DNA from: Enterobacterales bacterium CwR94
GTDB taxonomy: Bacteria; Pseudomonadota; Gammaproteobacteria; Enterobacterales; Enterobacteriaceae
Assembly: GCA_002837195.1 (NCBI GenBank)
Contig: KZ478062.1
Coordinates: forward strand, 124,001-188,000
Length of the DNA: 64,000 nt
Direction of reading: 5' to 3'
In this document: one piece after another, positions 27,541 to 38,060 of the stretch
Layout: each line of letters starts with the position of its first letter
Position numbering within the stretch: position 1 is the first letter of the stretch
The notes under the pieces: generated by a model
What the model saw: the letters and a program-made list of their open reading frames with translations, nothing else
What the model was told of the DNA's origin: nothing
Database searches by the model: none
Made by a program: the position numbers and the translations under genes

Positions 27541-28203
27541 TCACTGCAGTGGAGAAAGGGTAATTTCTACGCGGCGGTTCTGCGCTTTGCCTTCTTCCGT
27601 GCTGTTAGACGCAATCGGGTTGGCAGGGCCCATGCCTTGCGAACGGATACGGCCAGCCGCCACACTTTGCGTGATCAACGCACTGGCCACGCTGTCGGCA
27701 CGCTGTTGTGATAAGCGCTGGTTAAGGGCTTGCCCACCTGTGCTGTCGGTATAGCCCAGCACATTCACCGCGGTTTTCGGATACTCTTTCAATACCATTG
27801 CAACGCCTGTCAGCGTATTGGCACCTGCCGGTTTCAGGGTGGCGCTGCTGCTGTCGAAGGTCACGTTATTGGGCATATTAAGGACAATATTGTCGCCCTG
27901 GCGCGTCACACTGACGCCGGTGCCTTTCATTTTTTCGCGCAATTTGGCTTCTTGCACATCCATGTAATAGCCCGCGCCACCGCCCAGCGCCGCGCCTGCT
28001 GCGGCACCAATCAGTGCACCTTTACCGCGATCTTTCTTCGAAGAAGACAGCACACCCACGCCAGCGCCGACCAGGGCACCGAGGCCTGCGCCAACACCTG
28101 ATTTCCCCGCCTCCGATTCACCGGTATAGGGATTGGTGGTACAGCCAGACAGGGCCAGGGTGCCGCACAGCGCCAGCGAGAGCAACGTAATCGATTTTTT
28201 CAT
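27541..28203 (-). CDS. yiaD: YiaD, OmpA-domain outer-membrane lipoprotein
   Basis: A 220-residue lipoprotein with lipobox LSGC (Cys21). A glycine-zipper segment (GAGLGALVGAGVGVL and GAAAGAALGGGAGYY, about residues 36-81) is followed by an OmpA-like peptidoglycan-binding domain from about residue 105. The latter includes GYTDSTGG and the terminal NRRVEITL. It should link the outer membrane to the cell wall. E. coli YiaD, nearly identical in length, was found as a suppressor of BamD defects. The order ghrB-yiaD-tag resembles E. coli, but the kgu and lipoprotein genes are inserted. Confidence 0.93.
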   Translation of the reverse strand: MKKSITLLSLALCGTLALSGCTTNPYTGESEAGKSGVGAGLGALVGAGVGVLSSSKKDRGKGALIGAAAGAALGGGAGYYMDVQEAKLREKMKGTGVSVTRQGDNIVLNMPNNVTFDSSSATLKPAGANTLTGVAMVLKEYPKTAVNVLGYTDSTGGQALNQRLSQQRADSVASALITQSVAAGRIRSQGMGPANPIASNSTEEGKAQNRRVEITLSPLQ

Positions 28204-28307
28204 AATGATTTCCTTTCACAGTTCAGGCCCGACGGGCGTGTTGGCGGCATTATGCCGCCAGAATGTGAGGGAAATACGTAAGAGTTTGCTGAAAATGTAA
28301 GAGAAGG

Positions 28308-28871
28308 TTATTTCTGATTGTCGGGATGGCAGAAGCAGGCGGTAGTGTGATCATTAATTAATCCGCATGCCTGCATAAAAGAGTAACAGGTCGTGGGGCC
28401 GACAAACCGGAACCCGCGCTTTTTCAAGGCTTTTGACAATGCTTCGGACGTGGCGTTGGTCGTGGGGGCCTGGCGATAGTCAGCGTAATGGCTGACCTGC
28501 GGCGTTGCGTCAACGAAATCCCAAATAAAGGTGACAAAGTCTTCCCCCGCGGCTTCCATCGCCAGTAATGCTTTGGCATTAAGAATAATGGCTTCCAGTT
28601 TGCCGCGATGGCGAATGATGCCGCTATTTTGCAGCAGTCTTTCAATATCCTTCTCATCAAACTGCGCCACTTTTTCAGGAACAAACTGGGCAAAGGCTGC
28701 ACGGTAATTTTCGCGTTTTTTCAACACGGTAATCCATGATAAACCCGCCTGTTGTCCTTCCAGGCAAATCATCTCATACAGGTGTTGCCGATGCGTTTGT
28801 GGAATGCCCCATTCCGTGTCGTGGTAGGCGATATAGAGCGGATCAGAGGTCACCCATTCACAGCGCTGCAT
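28308..28871 (-). CDS. tag: DNA-3-methyladenine glycosylase I
   Basis: A constitutive base-excision enzyme that removes 3-methyladenine from alkylated DNA. The 187 residues equal the E. coli length. The four zinc ligands are all in place: Cys4, His17, His175 and Cys179. The N-terminal CEWVTSDPLYIAYHDTEWG motif is typical of the family. It is divergent from the esterase gene at 29022, with a 150-bp spacer. Confidence 0.96.
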   Translation of the reverse strand: MQRCEWVTSDPLYIAYHDTEWGIPQTHRQHLYEMICLEGQQAGLSWITVLKKRENYRAAFAQFVPEKVAQFDEKDIERLLQNSGIIRHRGKLEAIILNAKALLAMEAAGEDFVTFIWDFVDATPQVSHYADYRQAPTTNATSEALSKALKKRGFRFVGPTTCYSFMQACGLINDHTTACFCHPDNQK

Positions 28872-29021
28872 ATGTCATTTTCCTTATTCATGAGCCTGCC
28901 AGCAGAATATCACCGACCTGTACTTGACGTTAGCACCACAGCAGCAATAGTTAAGCAAAAGGATGTATAAAAAGCACACAACAGGACAGATTCTTGCAGG
29001 CTCTGTTCGGAGTCGAAAACA

Positions 29022-31016
29022 ATGATGAAAAGCTGGGGCATACGCAGCCGTTTATCGCTTGGGGCGATAGCGGTGGCGGGCGCATTATTGACGCCATTTC
29101 CCGCCGTGAGCTGGGATAATTTGACCGTATTCGGCGACAGCCTGAGTGATGGTGGCAACAATGGCCGCTACACCTGGGATGGCGCGTCACGTCCTTTGTA
29201 TAACGACATCCTGGCTGAACGTATTCATCAGTCTCTGCAACCCTCTTCGCAAGGCGGCAGTAATTACGCCGCAGGGGGCGCGGTTGCCATACCGGCCCTG
29301 AATCCCGAGGATAATACGCAAGATCAGGTCGCAGCCTATCTGCGCCGCCATAACGGACAAGCTGATGGCAACGGCCTCTACATTCATTGGATTGGCGGTA
29401 ACGATCTTGCGGCGGCTGCGCTCAATCCCCTGGCGGCTATCGACATTGTTGATGGCAGCGCTTTTGCTGCGGCCTCGCAGATTCGTGCCCTGCAACAGGC
29501 CGGTGCTGGCACGGTGATGGTGCCCACGGTACCCAATATTGGTGCGACGCCCGCGATTCTGGAAGGGGTGATTCAAGTGGGACTGGCTGCCGTGGCGGAT
29601 GCGGCATTGAACGCTGCCTTTCAATCCCTTAACAGCGCCAGCACCCCCACAGCGGCGGCCAGACAGCAGGCGATAGAACAGGCATTGTCGGCGGCGGCAG
29701 GCCAGGCTTCGGCGATCCCGGCAGTGCGTGAGGCCATCGCCCAGCAATTGATTCAGGCCTGGCAGGCATTAAGCAGCCAAGCCTCGGCGCTCACCGAGCG
29801 TTATAACCAACAGGAAGAGGCGGCACTGGCAGCGGCAGGAGGCAATATCGTCCGCGTGGACATCAACGGATTATTCAATGAAGTGATCGCCGATCCTGGA
29901 CAATACGGCCTAAGCAACACGGCAGGCATGGCCTGCCCGCCGGGCGTGTCTGCCGCGGTGTGTACGTCAGCAACGCCAGGCTTTGCCAGCGGCCAGGACT
30001 TCTTGTTTGCTGACCGTCTGCACCCAGGCCCGGCGACCCATGCGCTGATTGCCGATTACATGCAATCCGTGCTGGATGCACCCGTACAGGTGGCGACCTT
30101 AAATCAGGCCACTTTTGCGATGGCGCGCGACATGCGCAATAGCCTGGACGGACGGTTGCAACAACAGCGCGTCAGCAACCCGGAAGCGGGTACGCTCGCG
30201 GTGTGGGGCGGCTACGCCGGGCAGCATGATGATTATAAAGGAAATCTGGCCGCCGGTGACGGCCACGCCACAACGCACAATCTGACGCTCGGGGCCGATT
30301 ATCAACTGACGGACGCCTGGTTGGCCGGTGTGCTGGTCTCGGGGTCAAATGACCGTCAGCACCCGACGTCTGATTTTGATTACCGTCAGCGCGGCGTGCT
30401 GGTTTCGGCCTACAGCCAGCTCACCCTTTTTGAACAGGGCTGGGTGAATGCCGACCTCCACTATGCTGATTTGAATTTTGACAATATTGACCGCCGCGTA
30501 CGGCTTGGCCCAGCGACGCGCAGTGAGCAAGGGGAAACCAGCGGCAAACAGTGGGGGATGCGCATCACCAGCGGCTGGGATTTTCCGGTCGGTGAGCGTG
30601 TCACCACCGGGCCGGTAGTGCAGTATGCGTTGGATTACAGCCGCGTAGGAGGCTACCGCGAGCAGAGCGACAACAGCACGGCAATGCGTTTTAACGACCA
30701 GACGGCGCACTCGCAGGTCGGTGCCGTGGGCTGGCGTATCGACAGCAAACTCGGCCTGGTGAATCCGTGGGCAGAAGTCAGCTACAACCATCAGTTTGGC
30801 GATAACACCTCGCGGGTTAGCGGTGGATTGAAATCAACACAGACGACGTTCACGCGGGAAGCCGCGACGCAAGACAGCAACTGGGTGGATGTTTCCGTGG
30901 GGGCGCACATGCCGCTGGGCGACACGCTCTCGGCATTTGCATCGGTATCGCAAACCGGTGGTTTGAGCACCGGCGAGCAATTTATGTATAACTTCGGTTT
31001 GAGCGCCAGTTTTTAA
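29022..31016 (+). CDS. Autotransporter GDSL esterase/lipase (EstA/ApeE type)
   Basis: A 664-residue type Va autotransporter. A signal peptide of about 30 residues ends near AVS. The GDSL lipase domain contains FGDSLSDGG (nucleophile Ser40), GGND (125-128) and DRLHPG with catalytic Asp331 and His334. The C-terminal beta-barrel runs from about residue 380 to the final Phe, as required for BAM-dependent assembly. The enzyme should face the outside and hydrolyse esters such as rhamnolipid precursors, phospholipids or synthetic acyl esters. An insertion rich in Ala and Gln (about 185-270) enlarges the catalytic domain. Its stop overlaps convergent selB by 4 nt. Confidence 0.88.
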   Translation: MMKSWGIRSRLSLGAIAVAGALLTPFPAVSWDNLTVFGDSLSDGGNNGRYTWDGASRPLYNDILAERIHQSLQPSSQGGSNYAAGGAVAIPALNPEDNTQDQVAAYLRRHNGQADGNGLYIHWIGGNDLAAAALNPLAAIDIVDGSAFAAASQIRALQQAGAGTVMVPTVPNIGATPAILEGVIQVGLAAVADAALNAAFQSLNSASTPTAAARQQAIEQALSAAAGQASAIPAVREAIAQQLIQAWQALSSQASALTERYNQQEEAALAAAGGNIVRVDINGLFNEVIADPGQYGLSNTAGMACPPGVSAAVCTSATPGFASGQDFLFADRLHPGPATHALIADYMQSVLDAPVQVATLNQATFAMARDMRNSLDGRLQQQRVSNPEAGTLAVWGGYAGQHDDYKGNLAAGDGHATTHNLTLGADYQLTDAWLAGVLVSGSNDRQHPTSDFDYRQRGVLVSAYSQLTLFEQGWVNADLHYADLNFDNIDRRVRLGPATRSEQGETSGKQWGMRITSGWDFPVGERVTTGPVVQYALDYSRVGGYREQSDNSTAMRFNDQTAHSQVGAVGWRIDSKLGLVNPWAEVSYNHQFGDNTSRVSGGLKSTQTTFTREAATQDSNWVDVSVGAHMPLGDTLSAFASVSQTGGLSTGEQFMYNFGLSASF

Positions 31017-32857
31017 GGCAAAAACAGGCCATTATCGCGCAACAGATGGGTATTGCCTTTGCGGCGGGTAAACCCACTGCGGTCAAAAAACTCCAGTATT
31101 TGCACCGCCAGTTTACGCCCGATCCCCAGACGGTCGCGGAAATCGGCGGCGGTCGTCGCATGGCCCTGCCGATCGCGTTCTCGAATGAGATCGGCAAAGA
31201 TCTGCACCTGTGCGCTGCGATAGTAGCGATCTTTGACGATCGCCGTGAGATAGCCAAGCTGTGCGGCTTTGCGCAGCAGCGCGCGCGCGTCCTGTTCTTC
31301 CAGATTGATGTGTTCAGCGATATCACGCACCCACCAGGCCTCCTGGTTCATCACGGCATCCACTTTCTGCCACTGCGCTTCTTCTGCGGCGTCGAACTGC
31401 AGGATGTATTCCGGCAGGTGCAACAGCCCTGCGCTGTTCAGCAGCTTTGCATCGGCAATCAGTTGACCAATCAGTGCCTGCACCAGGGGCTCAGGTTGCG
31501 CGGGCAGCGCCATGCGACCGAGGCGCGCGCGACCCACACCACGCTCATCGCGATGCTGTTGATGCCAGTTTTCCAGCGTGGTCAGTAAGATGTGCTGCCA
31601 CTCTGCGGCCTGTTGATTATCCAGCAACCAGTCAGCGGCCTGCAGCGGATGCAGCGAAGAGAGCGCATCATCCAGTGCCGCCGCCGTTAGCTGTCGCGCC
31701 CAACCGAGTGCGCTGCGCTGGCAGGCACCGCGCTGTAAGCGATGGGCAATGGCGGCGCGATCATCGCCACCGCAGTGAGCCTGCCCGGCCAGCCACTGTA
31801 AAAAAACAGGCTGGCGTTTACCCCGACGCGGAACGTCCAGAGTGACTACCTGACAGCCCGCAACGGTATGTTGCGCACCCGCATCACGCACAATCAGGGT
31901 GTCGTTCTCTGCCAGCCATAACGGGGTATCCAGTACCAACTCGGCCAGCGATGCTGTCAGTGGCGATAAACGCCCTGTGATGTGGCGGGCGGCATGGTGA
32001 ATGTGTACCGATTGCCAGTTATGCAGCGGTTGCAGCGCGGTGAGTGTGACCAGCACGCGTTCTGCGGGCGAGGGCGGCGGAGCATCCAGCAGCCAGTCAC
32101 CCCGCGAAATCGCACTTTTTTCAATATCCCCCGCCAAATTAATGGCGACGCGTTGTCCGCCCGTGGCGGATTCAGCGGGCTGATTTTGTGCATGCAACCC
32201 GCGAACGCGCAGAGGCGTATCCGTCCCCGTCAGCCACAGGCTGTCGCCAGTGTGCAAGGTGCCGGAGAGTGCGGTGCCGGTAATCACCACACCCGCGCCT
32301 TTTAGCGTAAATACGCGATCGACGGCGAGCCGAAAACGTTTCCCGCTGGCCCGCGGCTGTGGCGAGAGCGCCAACAGATGATTTTTTAGTGCCGCAATGC
32401 TCGCAGGTTGCGTTATGCTGGTGACCAAAAACGCCAAATTCTGCCAGCCTAAGGCCGTCGCCAGTTCGGTCACTTGCTGACGAACGGTATCGACTCTGTC
32501 TGCTGAAACGCGATCGGCTTTGGTGAGCGCTACCGTCAGTTGCGGCTGGCCGCTCAGTTGAAGCAATTGCAGATGTTCGCGCGTTTGCGCCATGACGCCG
32601 TCATCGCAGGCCACCACCAGCAAGGCATGATCCACGCCGCCAATGCCGCTTAACATATTGGCGAGAAACTTCTCGTGCCCAGGCACATCGATAAACCCCA
32701 GCACGCGACCATCGGCTTGTGGCCAATAGGCATAGCCCAGATCGATGGTCATGCCGCGTTTTTTCTCTTCCGGCAGACGGTCGGCATCCTGACCCGTAAT
32801 GGCGTGTAACAGGGCCGTTTTGCCGTGATCGACATGGCCAGCGGTGACAATAATCAT
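31013..32857 (-). CDS. selB: Selenocysteine-specific elongation factor SelB
   Basis: A GTPase that carries Sec-tRNA to the ribosome at UGA codons marked by a SECIS hairpin. The 614 residues equal the E. coli length. The P-loop GHVDHGKT is at 7-14, DVPGH at about 58-62 is the G3 motif, and TKAD is the G4 motif. The C-terminal half holds winged-helix domains that bind the SECIS RNA. The start overlaps the selA stop (ATGA). Its natural client, fdoG, lies about 5 kb upstream in the same cluster. Confidence 0.96.
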   Translation of the reverse strand: MIIVTAGHVDHGKTALLHAITGQDADRLPEEKKRGMTIDLGYAYWPQADGRVLGFIDVPGHEKFLANMLSGIGGVDHALLVVACDDGVMAQTREHLQLLQLSGQPQLTVALTKADRVSADRVDTVRQQVTELATALGWQNLAFLVTSITQPASIAALKNHLLALSPQPRASGKRFRLAVDRVFTLKGAGVVITGTALSGTLHTGDSLWLTGTDTPLRVRGLHAQNQPAESATGGQRVAINLAGDIEKSAISRGDWLLDAPPPSPAERVLVTLTALQPLHNWQSVHIHHAARHITGRLSPLTASLAELVLDTPLWLAENDTLIVRDAGAQHTVAGCQVVTLDVPRRGKRQPVFLQWLAGQAHCGGDDRAAIAHRLQRGACQRSALGWARQLTAAALDDALSSLHPLQAADWLLDNQQAAEWQHILLTTLENWHQQHRDERGVGRARLGRMALPAQPEPLVQALIGQLIADAKLLNSAGLLHLPEYILQFDAAEEAQWQKVDAVMNQEAWWVRDIAEHINLEEQDARALLRKAAQLGYLTAIVKDRYYRSAQVQIFADLIRERDRQGHATTAADFRDRLGIGRKLAVQILEFFDRSGFTRRKGNTHLLRDNGLFLP

Positions 32858-34230
32858 ACTGACTCACCCGCCAGCAACTGCGCATCCTCGTCCAGGCAGC
32901 GTAAATCCAGCCACAGCTTACCGTTCTGCAAACGCCCAATAATCGGTAGGTCGCGCTCACGCAGCGTTGCGCAGAGCGCCGACAGGCTGGCGCTTTCATC
33001 ACGCGGTGTAAAGACAATCGCCGCGCTAGGCAGACGGTCAACCGGCAGGGAACCGCTGCCAATTTGTGACCAGCAACTTTCGACCGTGAGTTGCCACTGC
33101 GCGGCAAAGCGTTGTTGTAACGCGGGCAGCACACGGTGCGCCTGGGCGGCGATGTCAGCTTGCGAACGCGTTAACAGCCGTAGCGTGGGCAATGCTGCAG
33201 CCAATTGCTCAGGGTGACGATACAGTTGCAGTGTGGCTTCCAACGCCGCCAGCGTCATTTTATCGGCGCGCAGGGCTCGCTTAAGAGGATGTTGTTGCAG
33301 CTTCGCGATCAATTCTCGCTTACCCACCACAATCCCGGCCTGCGGGCCACCCAGCAGCTTATCGCCGGAAAAACTCACCAGTGACACGCCATCGGCAATC
33401 AATCGCTGCGGCATTGGTTCGGCGGGCAAGCCATATTGCGTGAGATCGATTAAAGAGCCGCTGCCGAGATCCACCACGAGCGGCAACTGCTGCTGTTGCG
33501 CCAGCGTAGCCAGTTCGGCCTCATCCACCGCATGGGTGAAGCCTTCAATCTGATAGTTGCTGGTATGCACTTTCATCAGCAGGGCGGTGTTGTCATCGAT
33601 AGCCTGGCGGTAGTCTTTCAGGTGCGTACGGTTGGTGGTACCGACTTCCACTAACTGACAGCCGGCCTGGCGCATAACGTCTGGGATACGAAACGCGCCG
33701 CCAATTTCAACCAGCTCGCCACGAGATACCACCACGCCTTTGCCGGGGGCCAGCGCGGCCAGCATCAGCAAGACGGCGGCCGCATTGTTATTGACGATGC
33801 AGGCATCTTCCGCCCCGGTCAGTTCACACAGCAAGGTGGCCAGTGCCTGGTCGCGATGGCCGCGCTCGGCGTTATCCAGCGAATACTCCAGCGTCACCGG
33901 TTGGCGCATCACGCTATTGACCGCCTGCACGGCGGCCTCACTCATGCGGGCTCGCCCTAAATTGGTGTGCAGCACCGTGCCGGTCAGGTTCACGACCGGT
34001 AACAGCGCACTTTTAAGCTGGTTTGTCAGGCGTGCTGCAGCCTCCGTGGCCCAGTCGTCATGCCAGTCAGGCAATTGTTGATGCTGGATGATGTGGGCAC
34101 GCGCGTCGGCCTGCAATTGGCGCAGTTGGCGCGTGAGTTGTTGCGTACCGTAGCGCTGATGCAGCGCAGCAAAACGGGCATCGCGCAGTAAGGCGTCGAT
34201 GCCGGGAAGTTGGTTAAACAGGGTTTTCAT
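32854..34230 (-). CDS. selA: L-seryl-tRNA(Sec) selenium transferase
   Basis: A PLP enzyme that converts seryl-tRNA(Sec) to selenocysteyl-tRNA(Sec) using selenophosphate. The 458-residue product has PLP Lys291 in [10 protein letters not shown], plus the segments [11 protein letters not shown] and [17 protein letters not shown] typical of SelA. The ATG at 34230 begins 1 nt after the yibF stop (TGA G ATG) and gives the conserved N-terminus [17 protein letters not shown] at 34260 would add ten residues and is less likely. selB follows with a 4-nt overlap. Confidence 0.95.
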   Translation of the reverse strand: MKTLFNQLPGIDALLRDARFAALHQRYGTQQLTRQLRQLQADARAHIIQHQQLPDWHDDWATEAAARLTNQLKSALLPVVNLTGTVLHTNLGRARMSEAAVQAVNSVMRQPVTLEYSLDNAERGHRDQALATLLCELTGAEDACIVNNNAAAVLLMLAALAPGKGVVVSRGELVEIGGAFRIPDVMRQAGCQLVEVGTTNRTHLKDYRQAIDDNTALLMKVHTSNYQIEGFTHAVDEAELATLAQQQQLPLVVDLGSGSLIDLTQYGLPAEPMPQRLIADGVSLVSFSGDKLLGGPQAGIVVGKRELIAKLQQHPLKRALRADKMTLAALEATLQLYRHPEQLAAALPTLRLLTRSQADIAAQAHRVLPALQQRFAAQWQLTVESCWSQIGSGSLPVDRLPSAAIVFTPRDESASLSALCATLRERDLPIIGRLQNGKLWLDLRCLDEDAQLLAGESV

Positions 34231-34231
34231 C

Positions 34232-34840
34232 TCAGGCAGCGGAAGGAACGGTGCGGGCAAAGCTGTCGCGTTGCAGCATTTTTTCAGCCAGTTGGATCAG
34301 GGCAGGGCGGTCAACACACCAACCCGGCGCAATGCGACGGAAGTTGAGGTAGCCCAGCGCGCAGGCGGTGGCAATATCGGCCAGATTCAGCTCGGCGCTG
34401 CTCAGGAATTCACCCTGTGCGGCGGCGGCTTCCAGCGTGTCTAAACCGCGGAGAATTTTTTCGCGCTGGCGCATCAGTTGTTCTTCAGACTGTTGATCGG
34501 CCGGGCGCATTTGCTCACGCACAATCAGCAGTCCGGCTTCTGCAACGCCATCGGCGGCCAACGCGAGTTGGCGAATTTTCAGCGCCCGTAAGCGATCGGC
34601 GGGCAACAGGGGCGGCGTGGTGTTTTGTAGCTCCAGATAATCCGCGATGATCGCCGAGTCATACCAGGTATGATCGTTATCGACCAGCACAGGGACTTTG
34701 CCCAACGGATTAAAATCAGGAACGTGGCTTTCTGCATGCCAGGGAGATTCATTGACGAATTCGAACGTGATGCCTTTTTCCAGCAGAATGACCGAAATCT
34801 TACGCACAAACGGGCTGGTGTAATTACCGATCAGTTTCAT
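34232..34840 (-). CDS. yibF: Glutathione S-transferase-like protein YibF
   Basis: A 202-residue cytosolic protein of the glutathione transferase fold: an N-terminal thioredoxin-like domain ([17 protein letters not shown], with VPVLVDND) and a C-terminal helical domain from about residue 85. E. coli YibF, also 202 residues, is next to selA as here. Its substrate is unknown. The frame remains open upstream through the whole 90-bp repeat array, but the ATG at 34840 after GGAGAAGAG is the true start. Confidence 0.92.
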   Translation of the reverse strand: MKLIGNYTSPFVRKISVILLEKGITFEFVNESPWHAESHVPDFNPLGKVPVLVDNDHTWYDSAIIADYLELQNTTPPLLPADRLRALKIRQLALAADGVAEAGLLIVREQMRPADQQSEEQLMRQREKILRGLDTLEAAAAQGEFLSSAELNLADIATACALGYLNFRRIAPGWCVDRPALIQLAEKMLQRDSFARTVPSAA

Positions 34841-34950
34841 GCTCTTCTCCTTGATATGAGTAAGGTGTGACCTGCTTGATGGCGTGTGCGGTTTGTCCCC
34901 CATCCCGGCCTTCCCCCGTAAACGGGGGAAGGGGAAAAAATACCCTTCCC

Positions 34951-35575
34951 CCATAAACAGATGACGGGGAAAAAATAGCCCTCCCCGGTTTACGGGGGAG
35001 GGTTGGGAGGGGGACAGACAACGCCTTTCCAACCCTTCTTCCGTATACGGATGACGGGGAAAAAATAGCCCTCCCCTGTTTACGGGGGAGGGTTGGGAGG
35101 GGGGCAGACAACACCTTTCCAACCTTTCCCCCGTAAACGGATGACGGGGAAAAAACAGCCCTCCCCGGTTTACGGGGGAGGGTTGGGAGGGGGACAGACA
35201 ACGCCTTTCCAACCCTTCTTCCGTATACGGATGACGGGGAAAAAATAGCCCTCCCCGGTTTGCGGGGGAGGGTTGGGAGGGGGACAGACAACACCTTTCC
35301 AACCTTTCCTCCGTAAACGGATGACGGGGAAAAAATAGCCCTCCCCGGTTTGCGGGGGAGGGTTGGGAGGGGGGCAGACAGCACCTTTCCAACCTTTACT
35401 CCGTAAACGGATGACGGGGGAAAAATAGCCCTCCCCTGTTTACGGGGGAGGGTTGGGAGGGGGACAGACAGCACCTTTCCAACCTTTCCTCCGTAAACGG
35501 ATGACGGGGAAAAAATAGCCCTCCCCTGTTTACGGGGGAGGGTTGGGAGGGGGACAGACAACACCTTTCCTACCC
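34951..35575. repeat. Tandem array of seven 90-bp units with G-quadruplex motifs
   Basis: Units of 90 bp recur with the G-rich core at 35001, 35091, 35181, 35271, 35361, 35451 and 35541. Every unit has, on the plus strand, runs of 5, 3, 3 and about 5 G separated by 1, 2 and 1 bases (GGGGGAGGGTTGGGAGGGGG), a near-ideal G-quadruplex. It also has a hairpin pairing CCCTCCCC with GGGGAGGG. Units differ by a few bases, for example the TTTACG and TTTGCG variants. A related palindrome (TTCCCCCGT/ACGGGGGAA) lies at 34911-34930. The last unit touches the fdhE stop codon. Confidence 0.9.
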
Positions 35576-36499
35576 TTCCCCTGGAAACAGGAAAGGATTC
35601 AAGCTGCTGCGCGCGAACCCTTCTTGCTCCATACGTGCATCCAACACCAGCGAGGCGAGATCATCCGCGACCGGCTCCACGGCAGGGTCTTTTTCCTGAT
35701 ACAGCATTTTCAGGTAAGTGCCACAATCTCCGCAGCTTTCGGCTTTTATCGGCGCAATTTCTGTCTCCAGCGACCAATAATGCAGGTCACGGCCCTGCTC
35801 ACAGTTGGTACATTTGGAGCGCACCACGTGCCATTCACTTTCACATAAATTGCAGTGCAAATAGCGCAGACCCGCGCTGTTGGTGCCCATATGCACCACG
35901 CTGGCGACGGGAACGCTGGCACACACCGGGCAGAACTGGCGTTGTTCGCCATATTCCGCACGGGCTTTGCCCGGTATCAGTGCGGCCATTTGCGCCCAGC
36001 AGACGGAAAGTGCGGCCCAAATAAACGGCGCTTTATCACTGCTGACGTGTGCAAAATCGTCATTAAACAGGGCGTCAGCCATGGCATCCAGTTCTGGCAC
36101 CGAGGCCTTTTCCAGATTTTCCAAAACCGACAATGCCTGGCCTGTCATCTCTGGCTTGAGTTCGGCAATCAACGAATGCAGTAACTGCTGCCAATGTGCC
36201 GGGCGCGGCAAACTGTGAATATCCAGCGGTGGCTTACCTTGCGCGTTGGATTCCACTAAACGCGGATGCAAGTCCATCACCAGCGGATGATCATAGAGAA
36301 TGATTTCCTGCGCTTCTGCGATTTTGGCGGCAAAACGCAGATAGTCACCCAGCGGATTTTTCTCCGCCAGGTCACGTAAACGCGCTGCGCGACGGCTATA
36401 CAGATTTTTCAGTCGCGGGAAAAGTAACGGCGGAATCGCGTCCGCCGTTCTCGCTTCACCCTTAGCCAACTGCTCCTGCGGGATTATGCGAATACTCAT
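35570..36499 (-). CDS. fdhE: Formate dehydrogenase accessory protein FdhE
   Basis: A 309-residue cytosolic maturation factor that binds the respiratory formate dehydrogenases before Tat export. Four CxxC pairs form its rubredoxin-like metal centres: FCPVCA, HCNLCE, KCTNCE and SCGDCG. Length matches E. coli FdhE. It is the last gene of fdoGHI-fdhE, and its start overlaps the fdoI stop by one base (TGATG). The last codons (LFPGEG and stop) merge into the edge of the 90-bp repeat array. Confidence 0.96.
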   Translation of the reverse strand: MSIRIIPQEQLAKGEARTADAIPPLLFPRLKNLYSRRAARLRDLAEKNPLGDYLRFAAKIAEAQEIILYDHPLVMDLHPRLVESNAQGKPPLDIHSLPRPAHWQQLLHSLIAELKPEMTGQALSVLENLEKASVPELDAMADALFNDDFAHVSSDKAPFIWAALSVCWAQMAALIPGKARAEYGEQRQFCPVCASVPVASVVHMGTNSAGLRYLHCNLCESEWHVVRSKCTNCEQGRDLHYWSLETEIAPIKAESCGDCGTYLKMLYQEKDPAVEPVADDLASLVLDARMEQEGFARSSLNPFLFPGEG

Positions 36500-37149
36500 C
36501 AGGGCCCTTTATTCGGTTGTTGCGACGTCGATTGTTTGGCTTTCACGGCGCGATACCAGCGCGGATGGTGCTTCTTCGCCCATGCGCTGCTTACCCAACC
36601 TTCAACCATCGCGGTGAGGGTGCCTTTCACCCAAAGTGCTGCATAAATGTGTACCATAATCACGATGATTAATGCCACCGCAGACACCGAATGCACCACC
36701 AGCGCGATGCGAATCAGCGGAATGCTAAAGTTACCAGCAAAATAGGGACGCCAGATAACAATCCCGCTGATCAGCAGCAACACCAGGCTGATAATCGCCA
36801 GCCAGAACACACACTTCTGACCGAAATTATAGCGACCGGTGTCGCCGACCTCCTGGTTATTGGCGATTTTATGAATATTTTTCGCCCATTCCAGGTCGCT
36901 GCGCTCAATCAGATTATGTTTCCAGTAACGGAAAAACATGATCATAAAGGCGGCAAACATCACCACACCGACAAACGGGTGCAGAATACGCGCCAGTTGC
37001 GGTGTGCCCAATGAGTGCATGAGCCAGTTAAAGGACGGAAAGAAAAAGCCCAGACCACTGAGGGCGGCCAACACAAAACAGAAGGCCACAATCCAGTGGT
37101 TAATCCGCTCAGGCGCGGAGTAACGAACAATGCGATCGCGCTTTTTCAT
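36499..37149 (-). CDS. fdoI: Formate dehydrogenase-O, cytochrome b556 subunit
   Basis: The 216-residue gamma subunit, an inner-membrane protein of four transmembrane helices that holds two haems b and passes electrons from the periplasmic catalytic subunits to quinone. Candidate haem His residues lie in [19 protein letters not shown] and VHSVSAVAL...MVHIYAALW. The Lys- and Gln-rich tail is cytosolic. Start and stop overlap neighbours by one base on each side, indicating tight coupling in the operon. Confidence 0.95.
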   Translation of the reverse strand: MKKRDRIVRYSAPERINHWIVAFCFVLAALSGLGFFFPSFNWLMHSLGTPQLARILHPFVGVVMFAAFMIMFFRYWKHNLIERSDLEWAKNIHKIANNQEVGDTGRYNFGQKCVFWLAIISLVLLLISGIVIWRPYFAGNFSIPLIRIALVVHSVSAVALIIVIMVHIYAALWVKGTLTAMVEGWVSSAWAKKHHPRWYRAVKAKQSTSQQPNKGP

Positions 37150-38048
37150 TATTGGCGTTCCTCATGGTCGTGCAGATCTTCCTCGTCTTCATCTTCAACG
37201 CGGTTCGGCCCAATGCCCACATAGTGGAATACCGAAGCGGCGAAGGTCGCGGCAAAGCCGATGGCGGCCAGAGGTTTCCAGACACCCTTCCAGAAAGTAA
37301 TGGCAGGGCTGATGGAGGGATTATCCGGCAGGCCGTGGTAGAGCTGCGGTTTATTGGCGTGATGCAAAACGTACATCACGTGTGTGCCGCCAACGCCTTC
37401 CGGGTCGTACAAACCGGCGTTGTCGTAGCCACGCGTTTTCAGTTCATCAACGCGGGTGCTGGCCAATTGCTTCATGTCTTCTTTGCTGCCGAAATGAATC
37501 GCACCCGTTGGGCAGGTCTTCACGCAGGCAGGCTCTTGACCGACATTGACGCGATCAACACACAACGTACATTTGTAAACCCGGTTGTCCTGTGGGTTCA
37601 TGCGCGGCACATCGAACGGACAGCCCGCAATGCAGTAGCCGCAGCCAATGCACTGTTCGGACTGAAAGTCGACGATACCGTTGGCATATTGAATGATCGC
37701 CCCCTCTGACGGACACGCCTTCAGACAGCCCGGGTCCGCGCAGTGCATACAGCCATCTTTGCGGATCAACCACTCCAGCTTGCCGTTCTCTTCCACTTCC
37801 GAGAAGCGCATCACCGTCCAGGATTTGGCGGTGAGATCGGCGGGGTTGTCATACACCCCGACGTTGTGCCCCACTTCATCACGAATGTCGTTCCACTCTG
37901 AACACGCCACCTGACAAGCTTTGCAACCGATACAGGTGGTCACGTCGATCAGTTTCGCGACCTCCTGCTGGTGGTCACGTGCGCGCGGGGCGGGTGTCAG
38001 GCCGTTGGTGGCGGAGCGACGAATAATGTCTTGCGATTGATAAGCCAT
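37149..38048 (-). CDS. fdoH: Formate dehydrogenase-O, iron-sulfur subunit
   Basis: The 299-residue beta subunit, carrying four [4Fe-4S] clusters that wire the molybdenum site to cytochrome b. Cys-rich groups are visible: [33 protein letters not shown] and CTLCVDRV...[10 protein letters not shown] single transmembrane helix near the C-terminus (about residues 255-275) anchors it. It has no signal peptide of its own and is exported with FdoG by Tat. It lies 12 bp after fdoG and overlaps fdoI by one base. Confidence 0.96.
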   Translation of the reverse strand: MAYQSQDIIRRSATNGLTPAPRARDHQQEVAKLIDVTTCIGCKACQVACSEWNDIRDEVGHNVGVYDNPADLTAKSWTVMRFSEVEENGKLEWLIRKDGCMHCADPGCLKACPSEGAIIQYANGIVDFQSEQCIGCGYCIAGCPFDVPRMNPQDNRVYKCTLCVDRVNVGQEPACVKTCPTGAIHFGSKEDMKQLASTRVDELKTRGYDNAGLYDPEGVGGTHVMYVLHHANKPQLYHGLPDNPSISPAITFWKGVWKPLAAIGFAATFAASVFHYVGIGPNRVEDEDEEDLHDHEERQ

Positions 38049-38060
38049 AATTGCTCTCCG

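Noticed and set aside
28243-28260. GGCGGCATTATGCCGCC hairpin between tag and yiaD as a terminator
   Set aside because: The stem is good but no T-run follows on the transcribed strand, so it is not called.
34824-35564. A 246-codon open frame and a 386-codon frame on the minus strand across the repeat array
   Set aside because: They consist of a 30-residue repeat that stays open only because the DNA unit is 90 bp. They have no domain and no ribosome site, and yibF has a normal start of its own at 34840.
34951-35575. Possible CRISPR array
   Set aside because: The whole 90-bp unit repeats without unique spacers, and there are no cas genes.
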